Origin: an uncultured Prevotella sp.
Lineage (GTDB): Bacteria; Bacteroidota; Bacteroidia; Bacteroidales; Bacteroidaceae
Length of the DNA stretch: 64,000 nt
Assembly: GCA_938028745.1 (NCBI GenBank)
Contig: CALIZL010000038.1
Span: forward strand, 14,701-78,700
Direction of reading: 5' to 3'
Positions 1 through 8,912 of the stretch are shown piece by piece. The notes beneath the pieces are model-generated. The model worked only from the letters and a program-made list of their open reading frames with translations. It had not been told where the DNA came from and ran no database searches. Position 1 is the stretch's first letter; every line of letters begins with the position of its first letter. The translations under genes and the position numbers were made by a program.

Positions 1-2
1 AC

Positions 3-407
3 AACGACGGCAAACCCATTTTTAAGCCTGTTGTGTTTAATTTGGTGTTCGTTAAGAAAGACAAAGAAGAATGCGAGCTGCGGCGCATCTTTGCTAACGC
101 ACGCTTTAAGATGTCGGTGATAAGGAAAGATAGAGTGGCTGGCACGTACTACGAAATCCCTTCTAAGCAGATGCTGGACTTTATGCTGATGTGCAGCCCC
201 GAAATAGAAATGCGCAAGTTCTTATCGTCTACAGAGGCCAAGCTAAAAAGCGGTACGCCCGTGATAGTAAAACACGGACCGCTGAAAGGTCTTACGGGGA
301 GGCTGGTGCGCAGCAGCAAAAAGTACTTTTTGTTGAAAGAAGTGCCCGAACTGGGCGTGATGATAAAGGTTAGTAGATGGTGCTGTGCGCCCATCGAACA
401 ACAATAA
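3..407 (+). CDS. NusG-like transcription antiterminator (UpxY type), 5' end outside window
   Basis: The frame is open to the left edge (residues NDGKPIFKPVV precede the first in-window GTG), so this is the C-terminal part of a longer gene. The visible 135 residues end with a KOW-type segment (GTPVIVKHGPLKGLTGRLVR) followed by a short beta-rich tail, the arrangement of NusG paralogs. In Bacteroidales such UpxY/LoaP-like proteins travel with RNA polymerase and prevent early termination in long polysaccharide operons; that role is known for the family and only inferred here. No polysaccharide genes lie downstream in the window; mgtC follows 13 bp later. The N-terminal NGN domain cannot be assessed. 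Confidence 0.7.
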   Translation, partial: NDGKPIFKPVVFNLVFVKKDKEECELRRIFANARFKMSVIRKDRVAGTYYEIPSKQMLDFMLMCSPEIEMRKFLSSTEAKLKSGTPVIVKHGPLKGLTGRLVRSSKKYFLLKEVPELGVMIKVSRWCCAPIEQQ

Positions 408-420
408 TGATTAAGCAATT

Positions 421-1089
421 ATGGACATCGACTTTGCACTTAGAATTTTTATTGCTGGCATGTTGGGCGGCGCAATCGGCTTAGAACGCGAATATCGTGC
501 GAAAGAGGCCGGTTTTAGAACCCATTTCTTGGTGTCGTTGGGCAGTGCGCTCTTTATGATATTGTCGCATTCGGGTTTCGACTTCATCCTAGAACATGGA
601 AAAAACGTGTCGCTCGACCCATCGCGTATCGCCTCGCAGGTGGTTACGGGCATTGGTTTTATTGGTGCTGGCATCATTATTTTTCAGAAACATGTGGTAC
701 ATGGGCTAACTACGGCTGCCGGGCTTTGGGTTACTTCGGCCATTGGCTTGACATGTGGATCGGGCATGTATCTCTTGGCTACTTCGGCCACGGTAATGGT
801 GCTTATTTGTTTAGAAGCGTTGCACTTAATACTGCGAAAGATTGGTACACGCCACATTGTGTTGACGCTTTCTACGCCTTCGCACGACAACATCAAGGCC
901 GTGCTGAAAGACATGAGAGCTAAGAATATGAACATTGTTAGCTACGAAATGCAAGAAAAAGCCTTGGGCAATGGACAGCACTTGCTGGTGGCCACCATCG
1001 AACTGAAATTAAAGAAACAGGTTTACGAGAATTGTTTGCTCCAATTTATGGAAGAATACGAGGGAGTGGACATTAACAAGATAGAATAA
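421..1089 (+). CDS. MgtC/SapB family inner membrane protein
   Basis: 222 aa. The first two thirds hold four to five hydrophobic segments and carry the MgtC signature region GMLGGAIGLEREYRAKEAGFRTH (about residues 14-36) and a VVTGIGFIGAGIIIF stretch; the last 75 residues are soluble with an ACT-like look. MgtC proteins modulate growth in low magnesium and in some pathogens act on the F-type ATP synthase; many environmental members are simply annotated as magnesium-related. It starts 13 bp after the NusG-like gene and is followed 13 bp later by a nitroreductase, suggesting co-transcription. Family assignment is firm, physiological role is not. Confidence 0.85.
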   Translation: MDIDFALRIFIAGMLGGAIGLEREYRAKEAGFRTHFLVSLGSALFMILSHSGFDFILEHGKNVSLDPSRIASQVVTGIGFIGAGIIIFQKHVVHGLTTAAGLWVTSAIGLTCGSGMYLLATSATVMVLICLEALHLILRKIGTRHIVLTLSTPSHDNIKAVLKDMRAKNMNIVSYEMQEKALGNGQHLLVATIELKLKKQVYENCLLQFMEEYEGVDINKIE

Positions 1090-1102
1090 GGAGAAGATAA
1101 CG

Positions 1103-1630
1103 ATGACTAGTTTTGCCGACTTGATGCACCGTAGGCGTAGTTGCCGCAAGTTTACCAATGAGAAAATAGATGCCGACGAGTTGAGCATGGTGCTGAATGC
1201 CGCCCTTATTTCGCCCTCGGCCAAGAACAGAAGGTCGTGGAATTTTGTGGTGGTAGAAGACAAAGAGACGCTCGAAAAGCTGTCGGAGTGTAAGGAATCG
1301 GGGGCGGCCCTGCTGAAAGATGCGGCCGTGGCAGTGGTGGTTCTAGGCAATGTTGCCGAGAACGACTGCTGGATTGAGGATTGTTCGATAGCGGCTTTGG
1401 CCATGCAATTGCAGGCCGAAGACTTGGGTTTGGGCAGCTGTTGGGTGCAGGTGCGCAATCGCGGACTGAATAGTGGCGAGCGCGGAACCGACATCGTGCG
1501 TGGCATATTGAACATTCCAGAGACGTTAGACACGCTTTGTATTCTTGCGTTGGGCCATAAGGCGAGCGAATTGCCGATGAAAAACGATGAAGATGCACGC
1601 TGGGAACAGGTGCATGTGGGTGGTTTCTAG
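1103..1630 (+). CDS. Nitroreductase family flavoprotein
   Basis: 175 aa, the usual size of short FMN-dependent nitroreductases. The N-terminus has the FMN phosphate-binding pattern HRRRSCRKF (about residues 9-17), then SPSAKNRRSWNFVVV and a central hydrophobic segment SIAALAMQLQAEDLGLGSCWVQ typical of the dimer-forming helix. Such enzymes reduce nitro compounds or quinones with NAD(P)H in the cytoplasm; the true substrate cannot be told. Starts 13 bp after mgtC and ends 5 bp before the DUF2520 gene, so it belongs to the same run of genes. Confidence 0.85.
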   Translation: MTSFADLMHRRRSCRKFTNEKIDADELSMVLNAALISPSAKNRRSWNFVVVEDKETLEKLSECKESGAALLKDAAVAVVVLGNVAENDCWIEDCSIAALAMQLQAEDLGLGSCWVQVRNRGLNSGERGTDIVRGILNIPETLDTLCILALGHKASELPMKNDEDARWEQVHVGGF

Positions 1631-1635
1631 CAGGC

Positions 1636-2424
1636 ATGAGCAAGATTAAAACTGCAAAAATAGTACTGCTTGGGGCAGGAAACCTTGCCACGAGTCTTGG
1701 TTTGGCTTTGCAAAAGGCTGGATTTAGCGTGGCGCAGGTGTACAGTAGAACGCAGATGGCCGCCGAAACATTGGCTGTGCGTTTGGGCGCAACGGCCATT
1801 AACAGCTTGGAAAGCCTTTCGCCCGATGCCGATGTGTATTTGTTGGCCTTGAAAGACGATGCCTTGGCAAGCGTACTTCCGCAAGTTTGCCAACTGAACC
1901 AGCACGCCGTGTATGCCCATACGGCAGGAAGTGTGTCGATGAACGTGTTTGAAGGGTTGGTCAAAAACTACGGTGTGTTTTATCCCTTGCAAACGTTTTC
2001 AAAACAAAAACCTCTGGATTTCTCTTCTATCCCTTGCTTGATAGAGGGTGCGAACGAGTTTTCGGAAGATGTTTTGCTGCAAATGGCGCGCGCTTTGAGC
2101 CACGATGTGCGGCTAACGACTAGTGCCGACCGGCGCATCGTTCATTTGGCGGCGGTGTTTGGGTGCAATTTCGTTAACTTGTGCTACTCGTTAGCCAACG
2201 AAACGCTGAAACGTAGGGGGCTTGACTTTGCGTTGTTGTTGCCGCTGATTGACGAAACGGCAGCCAAAGTGCATCGCCTGTCGCCCAAGGATGCACAAAC
2301 AGGCCCTGCCGTTAGAATGGATAAGGCGGTGATGGAGCGGCAAATGAGCCTTATCGACGATGCCGAAGAACGCCGACTTTACGAGCTGATGAGCGAAATG
2401 ATACATAAACTGGCAAATACATAA
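1636..2424 (+). CDS. Rossmann-fold and DUF2520 domain protein
   Basis: 262 aa. The N-terminus is a Rossmann dinucleotide-binding fold with a GAGNLATSLG motif at about residues 13-22, as in F420/ProC-like oxidoreductases; the C-terminal half is an all-helical DUF2520 dimerisation domain. It resembles pyrroline-5-carboxylate reductase in layout, but the substrate is unknown. In Bacteroidales it commonly precedes kdsC and maf, exactly as here (4 bp to kdsC). Function is therefore open: NAD(P)-dependent reductase by fold only. Confidence 0.8.
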   Translation: MSKIKTAKIVLLGAGNLATSLGLALQKAGFSVAQVYSRTQMAAETLAVRLGATAINSLESLSPDADVYLLALKDDALASVLPQVCQLNQHAVYAHTAGSVSMNVFEGLVKNYGVFYPLQTFSKQKPLDFSSIPCLIEGANEFSEDVLLQMARALSHDVRLTTSADRRIVHLAAVFGCNFVNLCYSLANETLKRRGLDFALLLPLIDETAAKVHRLSPKDAQTGPAVRMDKAVMERQMSLIDDAEERRLYELMSEMIHKLANT

Positions 2425-2428
2425 CGCA

Positions 2429-2947
2429 ATGATAAACTACGATTTACAGCGCATACGCGCCATCATTTTTGATGTAGACGGCGTGCTGTCGGCATCTACC
2501 ATCACGCTTTCTGCCGATGGCGAACCCCTGCGCACGGTGAATATCAAGGATGGTTACGCCATTCAGTTCGCCCAAAAGGTGGGTTTGCGCATCTGCATCA
2601 TCACAGGTGGCGACACCAAGGCTGTGCGTAAGCGGTTTGAAGGCTTGGGCGTAGAAGACATTTACATGAAGGCTGGCGTGAAGTTGTTGGCTTACGAGGA
2701 CTTTAAGGCACGCTATGGCTATGCGGATGAGGAGTTGATGTTTGTTGGCGACGACGTTCCCGACTACGAAGTGATGTCTCGTTGTGGCTGTGCTTGTTGT
2801 CCTGCCGATGCTTGCGCCGACATTAAGTCTGTTAGTAGCTATGTAACCACGTGCGCAGGTGGTATGGGTTGCGGACGAGAAGTTATCGAGCAGACCCTGC
2901 GCGCAAAGGGATTGTGGATGAAAGATGCCAAGGCCTTTGGCTGGTAA
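2429..2947 (+). CDS. kdsC: 3-deoxy-D-manno-octulosonate 8-phosphate phosphatase, HAD type
   Basis: 172 aa HAD-superfamily subfamily III-A enzyme without a cap domain. Motif I FDVDGVLS (residues 14-21, nucleophile D15 and D17), motif II CIITGGD and motif III FVGDDVPDYE are all visible. KdsC removes phosphate from KDO-8-P in the route to the inner core sugar of lipopolysaccharide, acting as a cytoplasmic tetramer. Placed 4 bp after the DUF2520 gene and 22 bp before maf, a conserved Bacteroidales arrangement. Length and motifs fit the family well. Confidence 0.88.
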   Translation: MINYDLQRIRAIIFDVDGVLSASTITLSADGEPLRTVNIKDGYAIQFAQKVGLRICIITGGDTKAVRKRFEGLGVEDIYMKAGVKLLAYEDFKARYGYADEELMFVGDDVPDYEVMSRCGCACCPADACADIKSVSSYVTTCAGGMGCGREVIEQTLRAKGLWMKDAKAFGW

Positions 2948-2969
2948 ACATTGAATAGGCACGAAGAAA

Positions 2970-3563
2970 ATGAAGAATAGATTGGTGTTGGCGAGTAATT
3001 CGCCAAGAAGAAAAGAATTGTTGCGGGGCTTGGGCATCGATTTCGAGGTGCGATTGATACGTGACATCGACGAGAGTTACCCCGCAGCGTTGCCTGTAAA
3101 CGACGTGGCTGTGCATATTTCGAAGGCTAAGGCGGGCGCATACTTGGACACAATGGCCGAGAACGAGGTGGTTTTGACGGCCGATACGGTTGTGGTGTGC
3201 GACGGGCAGATACTAGGAAAGCCGCAAGATGCCGAAGATGCAAGGCGCATGTTGGGCTTGTTGAGCGGCAAGAGCCATGAGGTGATAACTGGTGTTACGC
3301 TGTCTACACTTCAATGGCAGCGTAGTTTCGCTGTAACAACGGTGGTTTGGTTTAAAGAACTGACTGCCGACGAGATTGGTTTTTATGTAGATAGCTACCG
3401 TCCTTTTGACAAGGCGGGGGCGTACGGCATTCAAGAATGGATTGGATATGTGGGCGTTCAGCGTATAGAAGGTAGTTATTTCAATGTGATGGGCTTGCCT
3501 GTGCAGCGCATTTACGAAGAGCTGAAAGATTGTTTCGACTTTTTGCATCCTTTTGAAGTATAG
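2970..3563 (+). CDS. maf: Maf-like nucleotide pyrophosphatase
   Basis: 197 aa. The N-terminal signature ASNSPRRKELL (residues 8-18), the ADTVVV segment (about residues 70-75) with the conserved acidic residue, and the DKAGAYGIQ motif near residue 150 identify a Maf protein. Family members hydrolyse non-canonical or canonical NTPs (dTTP/UTP or m7GTP) to monophosphates and were first linked to septum formation. Last gene of the plus-strand run that began with mgtC; it is followed by an 8-bp-period degenerate repeat and no obvious terminator hairpin. Confidence 0.9.
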   Translation: MKNRLVLASNSPRRKELLRGLGIDFEVRLIRDIDESYPAALPVNDVAVHISKAKAGAYLDTMAENEVVLTADTVVVCDGQILGKPQDAEDARRMLGLLSGKSHEVITGVTLSTLQWQRSFAVTTVVWFKELTADEIGFYVDSYRPFDKAGAYGIQEWIGYVGVQRIEGSYFNVMGLPVQRIYEELKDCFDFLHPFEV

Positions 3564-3565
3564 GC

Positions 3566-3790
3566 TTGTGGAGGTTGTGAGCTGGTGAGGTAGTAAGTTT
3601 ATCAGTTGGTGAGTTCATGAGTTTATAAGTTTGTGAGTTGATAGGTTCGTGAGTTCGTTAGGTTATTAGTTGATGAGGTAGTGAGTTTATCAGTTGGTGA
3701 GGTAGTGAATTTATGAGGTAATAAGTTGTTGTTATTGTGAGTTGATGGGGTTATGAGTTTGTAACTTAATGTTTTTGTGTGTTAACAAGC
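3566..3790 (+). repeat. Degenerate 8-bp-period tandem array (octad array 1)
   Basis: Between maf and the convergent TIGR02757 gene the sequence is built of imperfect octamers of the type GAGTTNRT (for example gagttcat, gagtttat, aagtttgt, gagttgat). The 8-bp step is inconsistent with coding. The same kind of array recurs at about 17050-17232, 17888-18300, 45840-46015, 47584-47665 and 48970-49300. Confidence 0.75.
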
Positions 3791-3820
3791 TGACAACTCT
3801 TGTCTTTTCATCGTTTGTTT

Positions 3821-4573
3821 TTAAATCTCCTGTCCATCGTTTACGCCATATCCAAACAGCGCGAAGTCGGCTTTTAGTGGGTCGTTAGGGAATACTTTGG
3901 CCATTTCGGCAGTCAGTTTCTTGGCGATAGACATGGAGGTAGACTTGCTTTTGAGCAGTTTTAGGCGTTGTGCTTGTGTCAAGACGTGGGTGTCTAGCGG
4001 CATGATGAGGGTGCGTTTGTCGATGGTGTCTTTCCAAATGCCTAAGTCTACGGGCGAATTGTCGCGTACCATCCACCGCAGAAACATGCAAATGCGCTTG
4101 CAAGCAGAGCGTGCATTGATGGGAACGATGCCTTCTTGCCCATGCGCTGCAAAGTATTTGCAAAGCGCAACCACGGCCGTTTCGGCATCGTTGGCGGCTG
4201 TTGTCTGTATATATTGGTGCAGGGTGTTGTGCTCGGACAATAGCTTTTGCAGCGTTTTAAGGAAACTATTCATGATCCTTTTGGTGTAAAGGCGATAGTA
4301 ACAGTCGTCGGTTGGCGGTATGTCTTGTTCAAACAGCCCGCTTTTCACCCAGTTGTATGGTTCGCCTTGCGACTTTTCCAGCACGAAATTTATCTTTGGA
4401 AAGAATTGTTTTCGGTTTCCATAGCTTAGGTTTGCCGCAATGAAAGCCATCGTTTCTTGGTTGTTTGTACCCTGAACAAGGTGCATAAAGCGTGCAGGGT
4501 CTTCCTTTAAGAAGGCCGTTGTTTCATAGCGTGCGGCGTATTCTTTTAGTAATGCCTTTGTTTTTATGTTCAT
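3821..4573 (-). CDS. TIGR02757 family protein (DUF2400)
   Basis: 250 aa from the ATG at 4573 (MNIKTKALLKEYAARYE). An in-frame ATG 96 bases further upstream lies inside a MITE-like repeat, so the shorter form is chosen. The central part has the family features: NLSYGNRKQFFPKI, CKRICMFLRWMVRD and LIMPLDTHV, then a C-terminal DPLKADFALFGYGV. These resemble helix-hairpin-helix DNA glycosylase-like folds, but no activity has been established to my knowledge. It is a single-gene unit, convergent with maf. Confidence 0.8.
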   Translation of the reverse strand: MNIKTKALLKEYAARYETTAFLKEDPARFMHLVQGTNNQETMAFIAANLSYGNRKQFFPKINFVLEKSQGEPYNWVKSGLFEQDIPPTDDCYYRLYTKRIMNSFLKTLQKLLSEHNTLHQYIQTTAANDAETAVVALCKYFAAHGQEGIVPINARSACKRICMFLRWMVRDNSPVDLGIWKDTIDKRTLIMPLDTHVLTQAQRLKLLKSKSTSMSIAKKLTAEMAKVFPNDPLKADFALFGYGVNDGQEI

Positions 4574-4613
4574 ATTGTTGCTGCTTTCGATATTTATTTG
4601 GCCTTGTTCTGAC

Positions 4614-4663
4614 TTAAGGCATGTTCTAAATACAACAAAGGTTATTTTTAGAACCTGCCTTAA
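4614..4663. mobile_element. Short MITE-like element, 15-bp inverted ends (deletion form)
   Basis: 50 bp bounded by TTAAGGCATGTTCTA and TAGAACCTGCCTTAA, which are inverted repeats with one mismatch. Its right ~36 bp match the right end of the 202-bp element at 40155-40356, so it looks like an internally deleted relative. No coding capacity. It lies upstream of the TIGR02757 gene. Confidence 0.65.
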
Positions 4664-4852
4664 AATCACTAATCTGTTTAGCCAAATCGATGCACCATTA
4701 CATATGAGGATGTGTATTTAGAATGTGCATCGTGTTGGCGCGAATGGGTAAAATGCGTAAAAAAGAGGATGTGACAAGCTGTGCACATCCTCTTTCATTT
4801 TATTGCTTAGCGGCCAATGGGCAGGCTATGAGCCTGAATTGGCTATGCGTTA

Positions 4853-6016
4853 TTAGCAAACCTTACGCGAACCATCGCCAATTACCACGTCGTAAACGGC
4901 GGGTTCGTGCTTGTATTTGGCTGCATATTTCTGCTTAGCATCTGCTATAAACTTGTCGTAAAGTTCGTCTTTAACGAGGTTGATGGTGCAACCACCGAAA
5001 CCGCCGCCCATGATACGGCTACCCGTAACGCCATTTTCCTTGGCCAATTCGTTCAGGTAGTCTAGCTCTTCGCACGAAACTTCGTACTCTTTGCTCAGTC
5101 CTTCGTGTGTTTCGTACATCTTCTTGCCCACCGTTTCGTAGTCGCCAGCATTCAAAGCATCGCAAACGGCCAGCACGCGGTCTTTCTCTCCAAGCACGAA
5201 GTGTGCGCGTTTGAAGTCTTCTTCCGAAACGTCTGCCTTCACTGCATCAAGTTCTTGCCAGTCGGCATCGCGCAAAGTTTCAAACTTCTTCTCAGGGAAC
5301 TTGGCATTAAGGGCGGCAACCACGTTTTCGCAACTCTTTCTTCGGTGGTTGTAAGCCGATGATGCGAGTTCGTGTTTCACCTTAGAATCGAGCAAAACGA
5401 GCTTATATCCCTGTGGATTGAAGGGGAAATACTCGAATTCTCTCGACCTACAATCAAGTCGCATCAGCTTTCCTTCTTGTCCGAATACGCTTGCAAACTG
5501 GTCCATAATGCCGCACATTACGCCACAATAGTTGTGTTCGGTGGCCTGTCCTGCAAGAACCATGTCCCATTTAGACACCTTATTGTCGCCAAAGAGGTCG
5601 TTCAGAGCGAAAGCAAAGCAGCTTTCGAGCGCGGCCGATGATGACATTCCGGCTCCAAGTGGCACGTCGCCAGAGAATGCTGTGTTGAAACCTTTAACGT
5701 CGACACCAAGCTTTTTCATCTCTTGTATAATGCCATAGATGTATTTTGCCCAGCTTGCGCGTGGTCCTTTGGGGTCGTCTACCTTAAACTCTACGCGGTC
5801 TTTTAGGTCGATAGAGTAGCACATCACCGTGTCGGTTCCATTGGGGCGTACCTCGGCCATAATGCCTTTGTCTACCGCTCCTGGGAAAACGAACCCGCCA
5901 TTGTAGTCGGTATGTTCGCCAATAAGGTTGATACGTCCGGGTGATGCGTATATGTTGCCGGTCTTTCCGTCGAAGTGCTTGATAAAGCGACTTCTTACAT
6001 GTTCGATATCCATCAT
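4853..6016 (-). CDS. galK: Galactokinase
   Basis: 387 aa GHMP kinase. The galactokinase signature GRINLIGEHTDYNGG sits at residues 27-41, the ATP-binding motif PLGAGMSSSAALE at about 119-131 and the third motif SRIMGGGFGGCTINLV near the C-terminus. It phosphorylates galactose at C1, the first committed Leloir step. ATG ATG gives two adjacent possible starts. It follows the sugar transporter by 71 bp and completes a galM-transporter-galK cluster on the minus strand; galT is not in this window. Confidence 0.95.
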   Translation of the reverse strand: MMDIEHVRSRFIKHFDGKTGNIYASPGRINLIGEHTDYNGGFVFPGAVDKGIMAEVRPNGTDTVMCYSIDLKDRVEFKVDDPKGPRASWAKYIYGIIQEMKKLGVDVKGFNTAFSGDVPLGAGMSSSAALESCFAFALNDLFGDNKVSKWDMVLAGQATEHNYCGVMCGIMDQFASVFGQEGKLMRLDCRSREFEYFPFNPQGYKLVLLDSKVKHELASSAYNHRRKSCENVVAALNAKFPEKKFETLRDADWQELDAVKADVSEEDFKRAHFVLGEKDRVLAVCDALNAGDYETVGKKMYETHEGLSKEYEVSCEELDYLNELAKENGVTGSRIMGGGFGGCTINLVKDELYDKFIADAKQKYAAKYKHEPAVYDVVIGDGSRKVC

Positions 6017-6087
6017 GTTGTTGTGTTTTAGGTTAATGATGTATGGAATTTGTTTAATACTTAATTGTTTCGCGTTTAGCTGGGCAG

Positions 6088-7401
6088 TTAGTCCACGCGG
6101 ATGTCCTTATTTACATTCTTGCTGCCGATAAGCGCATAGAAAAGAATGTATGCCAAGCCGATGAGCGGTATGGCGTAGGAGATGAGATAGCCCGCATGGT
6201 CGGCGACAAAGTTCTGCATGAGGGGCAGAACACCCCCACCAACAACCATCATCATAAAGATGCCAGAGGCAGCGGCAGAGTATTTGCCGAGGCCTTCGTT
6301 GGCCAAATTGAAGATGCTAGACCACATAACCGAGGTGCACAAGCCGCAAAGAACCAACAGCGGTGCTGCTATGGGCACCGTAACAAGCTGGAATGACGAG
6401 CCTGTGAACACGGGCATATCCATCGTTGTGCTCTTGCCTAGAACCATAGCCAACAGTATAAGGAAGATGCCAAAGCTTGCTGTGACAATCATCATGGCCT
6501 TACTAGAAACCTTATCGGCAATGAATCCGGCCGAGAAACGGCCTACAAGCATGAGGAACCAATAGGTGCCAGCCACAAAACCGCCAATCTTAACGGCCGT
6601 TGCAGGGTCTAGTCCACCGCCATTGGCACTGGTATCGGATAGGTAGAAGTTCAAAGTGCCGGGTATTCCAACCTCAACGCCCACGTAAATGAATATGGCG
6701 ATGGTGCCAAGAACGAAGTGGCGGAAAGCCCACGGACTTCTTTCGTACACCGTTTCGGCCGTGGTCTTACCCATTTCAGGGTCGGCTATGGGGATAAAGA
6801 GCAGTGCAACGAAGGCAGCTGCAAACACACCCATAGCGATATAAAGCACAAGGTTGATGTCTACCATAGCCGTTTTGGCCGTTACTGTGCCGATAAGCGC
6901 ACCCACGAGCATAGGCGTTAGTGTACCAGAAAGCGAGTTAAGCGTTCCACCTACAAGGTTTAGCTGGTTACCACGGTTGCCGCCGCCACCCAAGAGGTTG
7001 AGCATGGGGTTTACAACGGTGTTAAGTGTACATACACAGAAGCCTGAGATGAATGCACCTAGCAGGTAAACGGAAAAGCCCGCAACCTTATCGTCTACGC
7101 CGCCAGAAAGGAACTGCACCAGTACGCCAATGAAACCTAGGGCTATACCAACAAGAGCGGTGCGCTTGTAGCCGATTTTGGAAAGCAGCTTACCCGCGGG
7201 GATGCCCATAAATAGGTAAGCTAAGAAGTTCATTGCGTTGCCGAGCATGCCTACTGTGTTGGCACTGTCGCCTTGGAATGCGTTTTTCCAGATAATGCCG
7301 ATAGGCGCGGCAAGGTTTGTCACGAATGAAATCATTGCATAGAGGAACATCATTGTGACAATGGCTACTATGCTACCACTTTTTGCTTGTTTATTTTCCA
7401 T
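6088..7401 (-). CDS. Galactose/glucose MFS transporter (FHS/GluP-like)
   Basis: 437 aa with about 12 hydrophobic segments. The loop MGIPAGKLLSKIGYKRT (about residues 64-80) matches the MFS loop 2-3 motif. Position between galM and galK, as in other Bacteroidales (gluP-type sugar:proton symporters), points to uptake of galactose or glucose across the inner membrane. Substrate is inferred from neighbours only. The 207-bp gap to galM shows no terminator, so one transcript for all three genes is plausible. Confidence 0.85.
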   Translation of the reverse strand: MENKQAKSGSIVAIVTMMFLYAMISFVTNLAAPIGIIWKNAFQGDSANTVGMLGNAMNFLAYLFMGIPAGKLLSKIGYKRTALVGIALGFIGVLVQFLSGGVDDKVAGFSVYLLGAFISGFCVCTLNTVVNPMLNLLGGGGNRGNQLNLVGGTLNSLSGTLTPMLVGALIGTVTAKTAMVDINLVLYIAMGVFAAAFVALLFIPIADPEMGKTTAETVYERSPWAFRHFVLGTIAIFIYVGVEVGIPGTLNFYLSDTSANGGGLDPATAVKIGGFVAGTYWFLMLVGRFSAGFIADKVSSKAMMIVTASFGIFLILLAMVLGKSTTMDMPVFTGSSFQLVTVPIAAPLLVLCGLCTSVMWSSIFNLANEGLGKYSAAASGIFMMMVVGGGVLPLMQNFVADHAGYLISYAIPLIGLAYILFYALIGSKNVNKDIRVD

Positions 7402-7608
7402 TTTCGTTTTAGTAATAAATGCTTTTAGCTATGGCTTGACTTGAAAGGCTGCTCTGCCTGTTTGCGTTCTGTTGATACGTGGTAGGCTTGCTGTCTTCTA
7501 CGTTTTTTCGTTGGCTTTCTTCACAACGAAGGGGCAGAAAAACGGGGCAATGACTTACCAAAGGCATTGCAGGCGCATTTCAAGAGTGGGCCTACTGTTG
7601 ATGAATGT

Positions 7609-8700
7609 TTAAGCTATCGTTCCGAATTTATAAATTGTTTTCTGCTTATATTGTTCGCCTGGGTTTAGCACCACCGAGGGGAAGTAGGGGCGGTTGGGCG
7701 AATCGGGGAAGTGTTGTGCCTCAAAGCAGATGCCGCTTCTTCGTGGGAAGGTGGCTCCATGTTGCCCTTTGTAGCCGTCGGCCCAATTGTCGGTGTAGAG
7801 TTGTACGCCCGGTTCGGTGGTATAAACCTCCATCGTGCGCCCCGTTACAGGTTCCATAATACGTGCGGCAAAGCTTAATTCGCCCTCTTCGCGCTTGTTA
7901 AGCACAAAGCAATGGTCGTAACCAGCACCGTTTTTAATTTGTTCGTGGTCGGCGTCTATGTCTTGTCCGATGGTTTTTGGCGTTCTAAAATCGAACGGCG
8001 TACCTTTAACGAAACGTATTTCGCCTGTGGGAATGCTCACCTCATCGATAGGAATATAAAAGTCGGCATTGATTTCGCACTCTAAATTTTCAATGCTTGG
8101 TGTGGGGTTGGCGATGCCAGCCAACGAGAAAAAACCGTGACTTGTAAGGTTGATTACTGTTTTTTTGTTTGTTTTGGCCATGTATTCGATAACCAATTCG
8201 TTGTCGTCGGTGAAGGAATAGATAACCGTTGTTTTCAGTTCACCTGAGAAACCCTCTTCTCCGTATGCGCTTACGTAGTTCAATACAAGGGTGGTGTCGT
8301 TCATTTGCAGTGCATCCCATACCTTGGCGTTAAAGCCTTTCTTGCCTCCATGCAACGAGTTGGGGCCGTTGTTGATGGGAAGACTGTACTCTTTACCATG
8401 TAATTGAAACTTGCCTTTGGCAATTCTGTTGCCATATCTGCCCACAAGGGTAGAGAGATAGGGCTCGGGCGAGTTCACAACGTCTTGTATGTTGTCGTGC
8501 CCTTGTATCACATTGGCCAGGTTTCCGTGTTTGTCGGGAACCATAATGGCCACAATCGCCCCGCCATAGTTGGTTATGGCTACTTCGTTACCAACCTCGT
8601 TGCGGAGAATATACAAATCGGTTTCTTTTCCGTTGATGCGAGTCTGAAAGTCTTCGCGTTTCAGCCCGCATACGTTTTGTACCTTATCTGTGTTTGTCAT
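7609..8700 (-). CDS. galM: Aldose 1-epimerase (galactose mutarotase)
   Basis: 363 aa. Conserved motifs of galactose mutarotase are present: NGPNSLHGG (about residue 112 onward), TSHGFFSLAG (the usual N-H-x-F-N replaced here by SHGFFSL), AGYDHCFVL and a C-terminal FEAQHFPDSPN with the catalytic glutamate. It interconverts alpha and beta galactose so that GalK can use it. First gene of the minus-strand galactose cluster. A -7-like element (TTACTTTG, read on the minus strand at 8730-8737) lies 30 bases upstream of the start. Confidence 0.93.
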   Translation of the reverse strand: MTNTDKVQNVCGLKREDFQTRINGKETDLYILRNEVGNEVAITNYGGAIVAIMVPDKHGNLANVIQGHDNIQDVVNSPEPYLSTLVGRYGNRIAKGKFQLHGKEYSLPINNGPNSLHGGKKGFNAKVWDALQMNDTTLVLNYVSAYGEEGFSGELKTTVIYSFTDDNELVIEYMAKTNKKTVINLTSHGFFSLAGIANPTPSIENLECEINADFYIPIDEVSIPTGEIRFVKGTPFDFRTPKTIGQDIDADHEQIKNGAGYDHCFVLNKREEGELSFAARIMEPVTGRTMEVYTTEPGVQLYTDNWADGYKGQHGATFPRRSGICFEAQHFPDSPNRPYFPSVVLNPGEQYKQKTIYKFGTIA

Positions 8701-8729
8701 AAAAGAAAGCTTTTAGTTATACTTTGTTG

Positions 8730-8737
8730 CAAAGTAA
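8730..8737 (-). promoter_or_regulatory. Probable galM promoter -7 box
   Basis: Minus-strand TTACTTTG, one base off the Bacteroidetes TAnnTTTG consensus. It is half of a perfect inverted repeat ACTTTG-ttg-CAAAGT (8721-8735), which could serve as an operator for a galactose regulator (inference). Confidence 0.45.
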
Positions 8738-8774
8738 ACGAAAAAAACTGAATGCAACAAATATTAATATATTA

Positions 8775-8824
8775 AAAGCGGTGGTTTCCTGTTAAAAATG
8801 TTCAACGGAAGGCTCCACCGCTTT
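8775..8824 (-). terminator. Hairpin terminator downstream of folC
   Basis: AAAGCGGTGG pairs with CCACCGCTTT (10 bp), and the inner TTCC..GTT / AAC.GGAA extends the stem. It lies between folC end and the galM promoter. Both strands carry T-rich flanks, so it may also work in the plus direction. Confidence 0.7.
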
Positions 8825-8912
8825 CTTTTTGATAATATGTGATTTGTTATTTGTAGGTTCGTGCGCGTTTTTAAGGGTTTAAAATAGATTTTGCTTCCTA
8901 CTCTGGCATGCC

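Noticed and set aside
1206..1964. 252-codon minus-strand frame
   Set aside because: It is antisense to the nitroreductase and DUF2520 genes and has no family features.
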